Shown: one piece after another, positions 5,218 to 10,020 of the stretch
How the letters are laid out: each line of letters starts with the position of its first letter
Numbering within the stretch: the first letter of the stretch is position 1
From: Planctomycetota bacterium
Lineage (GTDB): Bacteria; Planctomycetota; SBBH01; JACQRN01
Length of the DNA: 10,020 nucleotides
Assembly: GCA_016206515.1 (NCBI GenBank)
Contig: JACQRN010000018.1
Coordinates: 1 to 10,020 of the forward strand
Reading direction: 5' to 3'
Notes under the pieces: model-generated
Databases searched by the model: none
What the model was told of the DNA's origin: nothing
Seen by the model: the letters and a program-made list of their open reading frames with translations, nothing else
Position numbers and translations under genes: made by a program

Positions 5218-6060
5218 CTAGCCCACCTTCTTTCCCTTCGCGCGGCGCACGAGGAACCGGTTCGACGGCTTCTTCCGCGGGCGCGTCTTGCCCCCCTTGG
5301 CGATCTTCCCCCACGGGCTCACGGGATGCCGTCCCCCGGACCGGCGCCCCTCCCCCCCGCCCATCGGGTGGGAGACGGGATTCTGGCACGACCCGCGCAC
5401 CTTCGGACGCCACCCCATCCAGCGGCGGCGGCCGGCCTTCCCGAATAGGATCCCGTTGTGGTCGACGTTCCCGACCTGGCCGATCGTCGCGCGACACGTG
5501 AGCAGGAACTTCCGGATCTCCCCCGAGGGGAGCGTGACGTGCGCGAACGGAGGCTCCTTCGCGCTCAAGGTCGCCGTGGTCCCGGCGCTCCGCACCAGCT
5601 GCCCCCCCCGCCCGGGCGAGAACTCGATGTTGTGCACGAACGTCCCGGGCGGGATCTGCCCGAGGGGCATCGCATTGCCGGGGAGGAAGTCGATGCCGGC
5701 GTTCCCCGAACGGACCTCGCGCCCGACCGCCAGGCCCACCGGCGCGAGGATGTAGCGCTTCTCGCCGTCGGCATACTGCAGGAGCGCGAGGAACGCGGAA
5801 CGGTTCGGGTCGTACTCGATCCCGACCACCTTCGCGCCGACGGCGTCCTTGTCGCGGCGGAAGTCGACGATGCGGTGGCGCTGGCGGTGCCCCCCGCCGC
5901 GATGCCAGGCGGTGACCCGTCCGGTGTTGTTCCGGCCGCCCGTCTTGCGCTTCTCCTGGGTCAGGGAAGCGACCGGCGAGGAGAGCGTCACCTCCGCGAA
6001 GTCGTTGAGGAGCGCATGCCGGGTTCCCGGGGTGATCGGACGCAGTTTTCGCAGGCCCAT
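5218..6060 (-). CDS. rplB: 50S ribosomal protein L2 (uL2)
   Basis: L2 binds 23S rRNA domain IV, supports subunit association and lies close to the peptidyl transferase centre. The product is 280 residues, the normal size (273-280). Its opening is KLRPITPGTRHALLNDFAEV, followed by GGRNNTGRVTAWHRGGGHRQ and an OB-fold segment with VGIEYDPNRSAFLALL and DGEKRYILAP. The SH3-like part holds GRGGQLVRSAGTTATL. The C-terminal loop reads NPVSHPMGGGEGRRSGGRHP; in E. coli the same positions are NPVDHPHGGGEGR. The conserved His of this loop is kept (residue 231), but the preceding Asp is Ser. The ATG at 6060 follows rplW by 16 nt, with a GGGAGG ribosome binding site that overlaps the rplW stop. It ends with a basic tail. 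Confidence 0.98.
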   Translation of the reverse strand: MGLRKLRPITPGTRHALLNDFAEVTLSSPVASLTQEKRKTGGRNNTGRVTAWHRGGGHRQRHRIVDFRRDKDAVGAKVVGIEYDPNRSAFLALLQYADGEKRYILAPVGLAVGREVRSGNAGIDFLPGNAMPLGQIPPGTFVHNIEFSPGRGGQLVRSAGTTATLSAKEPPFAHVTLPSGEIRKFLLTCRATIGQVGNVDHNGILFGKAGRRRWMGWRPKVRGSCQNPVSHPMGGGEGRRSGGRHPVSPWGKIAKGGKTRPRKKPSNRFLVRRAKGKKVG

Positions 6061-6076
6061 GGTCGTCTATGCCTCC

Positions 6077-6370
6077 CTAGAACAGATCGATCGTCTGGCC
6101 TTCGGCCAAGGTCACGAGCGCCTTCTTCCATTCGCGCGTGACCCCCTGCGAGCCCGAACGCCGGTCCCGCTTCGTCTTGCCGCCCAACCGCATCGTGCGC
6201 ACCGCGAGAACCTCCAGTTTCTTGTGCCGGTAGATCTCCTCCAGGGCGGACTGGATGTCGCGCTTGGTCGCATCCGGCGCCACCTCGAAGGCGTACTGCC
6301 TCCTGCGCTGGGACAGGTGCACGGCCTTCTCCGTCACGATCGGGCGGCGGATGACCTCGTACGCGTTCAT
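6077..6370 (-). CDS. rplW: 50S ribosomal protein L23 (uL23)
   Basis: L23 is the main docking site for trigger factor and SRP at the exit of the peptide tunnel. The product is 97 residues, the typical length. It begins MNAYEVIRRPIVTEKAVHLS, the family's P-I-x-T-E-K motif, followed by QYAFEVAPDATKRDIQSALEE, the usual F-x-V-x-x-x-A-x-K-x-x-I-x-x-A pattern. The later part shows VLAVRTMRLGGKTKR and KKALVTLAEGQTIDLF. The internal loop that enters the tunnel, RTMRLGGKTKRDRR, is basic as expected. The ATG at 6370 overlaps the rplD stop as ATGA. A larger open frame extends upstream to 6967 but overlaps rplD and is not coding. Confidence 0.97.
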   Translation of the reverse strand: MNAYEVIRRPIVTEKAVHLSQRRRQYAFEVAPDATKRDIQSALEEIYRHKKLEVLAVRTMRLGGKTKRDRRSGSQGVTREWKKALVTLAEGQTIDLF

Positions 6371-7020
6371 GCCGCCGCCTCCTTCCCGCTGCCGGCGGAC
6401 CGGAGCGAGGCGACCAGCGTCTCCCAGCATGCGCGGGCCATTACCAGGCACGGGTAGCGCATCACGTCCCAGGCGTTCAGCTCGCGCGCCGGACGGACCG
6501 CGACGCGCGGCTGGTTCCGGAATGCACGATAGATCTCCGGGGCATCCTTCTCGGTGACGACCAGGCATCCCCGCTCGATCGCCAGCGCCCGAAGGAGCGC
6601 GGTGGCCCCCTTGGCGCGCGCCGGATCGATCGCCAGATCCGTCAGGAGATAAACCTTCCCGTCCAGGACGCGCGTCAGGAGCGCCGAGCGAAGCGCCCCG
6701 CGCCGCATCTGCCGTGGGAGCCGCTGCCGGTAGGAACGGGGGACCGGTCCGAACGTCGTGCCTCCGTGCCGCCACAGGGGGGAGGCGCGACCGCTCATCC
6801 GCGCGTTCCCCGTCCCCTTCTGGGACCAGAGCTTGTTGTAGGAGTAGTTGACCTCCGCGCGCGTCTTCGATTTGTGCGTCCCCGCGCGTCGGTTCGCCTC
6901 GTAACCGATCAGGATCTGCCGCAGAAGGGCCCTGCGAACGCGCCCGCCAAGGTCGGCCGGGTCGCAATGCACCGTCCCGGCCTCCTTCCCGCCCCGATCC
7001 CGCACCTGCAGGTCGATCAT
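6367..7020 (-). CDS. rplD: 50S ribosomal protein L4 (uL4)
   Basis: L4 is a tunnel-lining 23S rRNA binder and in E. coli represses the S10 operon. The ATG at 7020 gives 217 residues, slightly longer than E. coli (201). The tunnel loop is well conserved: LWSQKGTGNARMSGRASPLW, then RHGGTTFGPVPRSY. This matches the family's KGTGxAR-x-G-S-x-R-S-P-x-W-R-x-G-G pattern. RRGALRSALLTRV, a core helix, follows. The C-terminal half includes LNAWDVMRYPCLVMAR, corresponding to the family's LNVYDILRHDxLVLT segment. The start overlaps the rplC stop as ATGA and the end overlaps rplW as ATGA, indicating translational coupling on both sides. The in-frame extension to 7299 overlaps rplC and is not coding. Confidence 0.97.
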   Translation of the reverse strand: MIDLQVRDRGGKEAGTVHCDPADLGGRVRRALLRQILIGYEANRRAGTHKSKTRAEVNYSYNKLWSQKGTGNARMSGRASPLWRHGGTTFGPVPRSYRQRLPRQMRRGALRSALLTRVLDGKVYLLTDLAIDPARAKGATALLRALAIERGCLVVTEKDAPEIYRAFRNQPRVAVRPARELNAWDVMRYPCLVMARACWETLVASLRSAGSGKEAAA

Positions 7021-7673
7021 GCGCCCGCCTTCCCCCCGCGCGCGCGATGGCCTACCGCGCGGCGGATCACGACGTACCCCCCCGCCGGCCCCGGGACCCC
7101 CCCGTACACGAGGATGCGGGAGACGTCCGGCTGGATGGCGACGACCCGGAGGTTTCGGACGGTGAATCGCGTCGCGCCATGGTGCCCCGCCATCTTCTTG
7201 TACGGGAAGACGCGGTTCGGGAACGTGTGCTGGCCGACCGAGCCGGGCTTCCGGTGGTGCTTGGAACCGTGCGCGGCGCCGCCCCCCTTGAACCGCCACT
7301 TCTTCATCCCCCCGGTGAAGCCGCGCCCCTTGCTGATCCCGATGACGTCCACCTTCGGGACATCCTTGAGCGCCTCGCAGGTCAGGACGCTCCCCGCCTC
7401 CGGAAGCGCGTCTCCCGCCCAGGCGACCTCGCGGATAAACCGCTTCGGCGCGGTCTTCGCCTTCTTCGCGTGGCCGATCGCGGCCTTCGTCGCGTTCTTC
7501 TCGCGGCGATCGTCGAGGCCGAGCTGCAGGGCCCGGTACCCGTCGCGCTCCTTCGTGCGGACCTGGAGCACAACGCAGGGACCACCCTGGAGCACGGTCA
7601 CGGACGTGACCGTCCCGTCGGGCGCGAACACCTGCGTCATACCCAGCTTCTTCCCTAGCAGCGCTTCCAGCAC
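7017..7673 (-). CDS. rplC: 50S ribosomal protein L3 (uL3), GTG start
   Basis: L3 starts 50S assembly and sends a loop toward the peptidyl transferase centre. The frame from GTG at 7673 gives 218 residues, in the bacterial range (205-220). The N-terminus MLEALLGKKLGMTQVFAPDG is the family's GLLGKKxGMTQ motif. The central loop carries SKGRGFTGGMKKWRFKGGGA, HHRKPGSVGQHTFPNRVF and KKMAGHHGATRFTVRNL. The Gln in GSVGQ aligns, by eye, with the glutamine methylated by PrmB in E. coli L3. The end is VPGPAGGYVVIRRAV plus a short basic tail. The GTG is preferred because a strong AGGAGG lies 7 nt before it and no in-frame ATG keeps the N-terminus. Confidence 0.97.
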   Translation of the reverse strand: MLEALLGKKLGMTQVFAPDGTVTSVTVLQGGPCVVLQVRTKERDGYRALQLGLDDRREKNATKAAIGHAKKAKTAPKRFIREVAWAGDALPEAGSVLTCEALKDVPKVDVIGISKGRGFTGGMKKWRFKGGGAAHGSKHHRKPGSVGQHTFPNRVFPYKKMAGHHGATRFTVRNLRVVAIQPDVSRILVYGGVPGPAGGYVVIRRAVGHRARGGKAGA

Positions 7674-7680
7674 GGCATTC

Positions 7681-7684
7681 CCTC

Positions 7685-7686
<2 letters not shown>
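7681..7686 (-). promoter_or_regulatory. Ribosome binding site of rplC, overlapping the rpsJ stop
   Basis: AGGAGG, 7 nt before the GTG at 7673. Its first two bases are the last two of the rpsJ TAG stop (TAGGAGG). This supports the GTG start and suggests coupling of L3 to S10 translation. Confidence 0.85.
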
Positions 7687-8005
<319 letters not shown>

Positions 8006-8018
8006 CGTTCCCCCCGTC

Positions 8019-10020
8019 CTATTTCTTCACCAGGGCCGCCGCCAACTGCGCCGGGACCGGCTGGAAGTCCTGCGGCTCCAGCGAGGCGGTCCCGCGCCCC
8101 TGCGTCAGCGACCGCAGGGTGGTCGTGTACCCGAACAACTCCACGAGCGGGGCGGACCCCGAGATCACCTTCGTGTTCCCGCGGTCTTCGATCCCCTGGA
8201 TCACGACCCGCCGCCGGTTGAGGTCGCTCAACACATCCCCCATGTGCTCGGGGACCACGACGACCTCCAGCTTCATGATCGGCTCCAGGAGGACCGGTGC
8301 GGCCTGTCGCATCGCCTCGCGGAAGGCCAGGCTGCCGGCGGCCATAAAGGCGACTTCCGACGAGTCGACCTCGTGCGCCGAGCCGTCGAGGAGCTTCACC
8401 CGCATCCGGACCATCGGATACCCCGCGATCGGCCCCGAGGCGGCCGCCGTCCGGATCCCGTCCTCGATCGCCGGCACGAACTGCCGCGGGACGTCATTCC
8501 CCTTCAATTCGTTCTCGAACAGGATGAGCGACGGATCCTCCTCGAGCGTCAGTTCGGGGGGGATCTCCCGGAGCGGCTCCACCAGGATGACGACGTGGCC
8601 GTACTGGCCACGCCCGCCGGTCTGCTTCTTGTGCAGCCCCTCCCCCTTCGCGCTGCGGGTGATCGTCTCCCGATACGAGACCTTCGGGGCGCCCGTCTGG
8701 ACGTTGAGGTTGAACTCCCGCCGCATCCGGTTGCAGATCACCTCGAGCTGGAGCTCCCCCATTCCCGAGATGATCATCTGCCCGGTCTCGGAGTCGAAAC
8801 GGCGACGGAAGGTGGGGTCCTCGCGCGAGATCTGGGCGAGGACCTCCCCGACCCGCTCGCGGTCCGCGTTCGAGGCGGGCTCGACGGCCATGTCGATCAC
8901 CGTGTTCGGGAAATGGACCGGCTCCAGCAGGACCGGGTGCTCCGTGTCGCAGAGGGTGTCCCCCGTGACCGTGAACTTCAACCCCGTCACCGCGCAGATC
9001 TCCCCGGGGCCGATCTGTGTGACGCGCTCGCGGTCATTCGCGTGCATTCTCCAGATGAGGTTGATCCGCTCCTTGCGGCGGCGGCCCGGATTCGTCAGGG
9101 CCATCCCCTCCTTGAGGGTCCCCGAGTACGTCCGGAGATACACGAGGCTGCCGTGCGCATCGGTGGCGAGCTTGAAGGCAAGCGCGCTGACGTACTCGTC
9201 CAGCACCGGCTTACGCTCGACCTCCCCGCCCTTCTCGGGCTCGACCCCCCGCACCGGAGGGATGTCCTGCGGGCTCGGGAGATAGTCGCAGACGGCATCC
9301 AGGAGCTTCTGGACGCCGACGTTTCGGAACGAGGCGCCGCAGAGGACCGGCACGAACCCCTTCCCGATCGTGGCGCGGCGGATCGCGGCGCGGATCCCCT
9401 CCGGAGTGAATTCACCGGAGACGAACGATTCGAGAAAGATCTCGTCGGAGTCGGCGAGGCGCTCCAGGAGATCCTCGCGGGCCGCGCGGGCAGCCCCCTC
9501 CAACTCCTCGGGAATCGGAAGCGTCTCGTAGCGCGCCCCCTTCGACTCGACGTCGAACACGCACAACTGCTCCTCCACGAGGTCCACGACGCCCCGGAAG
9601 TTCCCCTCGGAGCCGAACGGGATCTGCACGAGCGCGGCACGCGGGGTCAGCCGGCGTCGGACCTCCCCGAGGACCCTGGACGCGTCGGACCCGACGCGGT
9701 CGAGCTTGTTGATGAAGACGAGGCGTGGGACCTTGTACTTGTCCGCCTGGCGCCAGACCGTCTCGGTCTGTGCCTGGACCCCCGCCACTCCGCAGAACAC
9801 GATGATGGCGCCGTCCAGGACGCGAAGCGACCGCTCCACCTCGGCCGTGAAATCGACATGCCCCGGGGTGTCGATGAGGTTGATCTGACAATCCCTCCAG
9901 GGGCAGGTGGTCGCGGCCGCCGTGATCGTGATGCCGCGCTCGCGCTCCTCGGGCATCCAGTCCAGCGCCGTCGTCCCCTGGTCCACCTCGCCGATCCGGT
10001 GCACCTGCCCGGTGTAGAAG
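8019..10020 (-). CDS. fusA: Elongation factor G, 5' end cut by window edge
   Basis: EF-G is the cytoplasmic GTPase that drives tRNA-mRNA translocation. The frame is open from the right edge to TAG at 8019, giving 666 visible residues of about 695; some 30 N-terminal residues with the P-loop (G1) are outside. The first in-frame valine (FYTGQVHRIG) is internal, not a start. Visible motifs are RERGITI (switch I, G2), DTPGH (G3, with the catalytic His), NKLD (G4, near residue 104) and CGASF (G5, near 228). Domain II begins near 275. Domain IV has GGRGQYGHV (about 466) and VPRQFVPAIEDGI, and domain V begins with PVLLEPIMKLEVVV (about 574) and ends near LFGYTTTLRSLTQGRG. VFINKLDR and QIPFGSEGNF recall the mtEFG1/spdEFG1 branch. 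That subfamily call is tentative; EF-G itself is secure. rpsJ follows after 13 nt. Confidence 0.97.
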   Translation of the reverse strand, partial: FYTGQVHRIGEVDQGTTALDWMPEERERGITITAAATTCPWRDCQINLIDTPGHVDFTAEVERSLRVLDGAIIVFCGVAGVQAQTETVWRQADKYKVPRLVFINKLDRVGSDASRVLGEVRRRLTPRAALVQIPFGSEGNFRGVVDLVEEQLCVFDVESKGARYETLPIPEELEGAARAAREDLLERLADSDEIFLESFVSGEFTPEGIRAAIRRATIGKGFVPVLCGASFRNVGVQKLLDAVCDYLPSPQDIPPVRGVEPEKGGEVERKPVLDEYVSALAFKLATDAHGSLVYLRTYSGTLKEGMALTNPGRRRKERINLIWRMHANDRERVTQIGPGEICAVTGLKFTVTGDTLCDTEHPVLLEPVHFPNTVIDMAVEPASNADRERVGEVLAQISREDPTFRRRFDSETGQMIISGMGELQLEVICNRMRREFNLNVQTGAPKVSYRETITRSAKGEGLHKKQTGGRGQYGHVVILVEPLREIPPELTLEEDPSLILFENELKGNDVPRQFVPAIEDGIRTAAASGPIAGYPMVRMRVKLLDGSAHEVDSSEVAFMAAGSLAFREAMRQAAPVLLEPIMKLEVVVVPEHMGDVLSDLNRRRVVIQGIEDRGNTKVISGSAPLVELFGYTTTLRSLTQGRGTASLEPQDFQPVPAQLAAALVKK

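Noticed and set aside
4541..5497. Upward in-frame extension of rpsC as a 549-residue fusion protein
   Set aside because: The added part crosses rplV, rpsS and the end of rplB in another frame and has no family similarity. The ATG at 4540 has its own GAGGAG and the exact S3 N-terminus.
8119..9285. A 388-codon plus-strand frame opposite fusA
   Set aside because: Antisense of a conserved EF-G sequence; no motif, no plausible start signal.

Overview
The window is one uninterrupted minus-strand block of translation genes: the 3' part of the str operon (fusA) followed directly by complete S10-type and spc-type ribosomal-protein clusters. In transcription order (right to left) it reads fusA (5' end cut off by the window edge), rpsJ, rplC, rplD, rplW, rplB, rpsS, rplV, rpsC, rplP, rpmC, rpsQ, rplN, rplX, rplE, rpsN (zinc type), rpsH, rplF, rplR (last few codons cut off). 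All 19 genes were identified from conserved protein motifs. The internal ones have intact starts and stops, with no frameshift, insertion or pseudogene.

The layout is very compact. Intergenic gaps run from 0 to 23 nt. Four junctions are ATGA overlaps (rplC/rplD, rplD/rplW, rpmC/rpsQ, rpsQ/rplN), rpsN starts 26 nt inside rplE, and rplP starts 14 nt inside rpsC. Several Shine-Dalgarno sequences are built from the upstream stop codon (TAGGAGG, TGAGGAGG). I see no promoter, leader, terminator, RNA gene, repeat or mobile element, so the block looks like a single translationally coupled transcript entering from the right and leaving toward secY on the left. No stretch longer than 23 nt is non-coding.

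The organism is a high-GC bacterium; codon third positions are overwhelmingly G or C. tuf is missing between fusA and rpsJ. The EF-G resembles the mtEFG1/spdEFG1 branch as I recall it (VFINKLDR, QIPFGSEGNF). S14 is the four-cysteine zinc type and L24 also carries four cysteines. S19 and L14 read like proteins from Planctomycetota, Verrucomicrobiota, Omnitrophota or related deep lineages. That placement is inference and not firm.

The products work together: the ribosomal proteins build the 50S subunit (L2, L3, L4, L5, L6, L14, L16, L18, L22, L23, L24, L29) and the 30S subunit (S3, S8, S10, S14, S17, S19), and EF-G drives translocation. I found no undescribed system. What deserves a second look are lineage-specific details: the fusA-rpsJ junction without tuf, the fused S10/spc boundary, a Pro/Lys-rich N-terminal extension on L5, basic or Pro-rich extensions on L29 and S19, and substitutions in functional loops of L2, L22 and EF-G.
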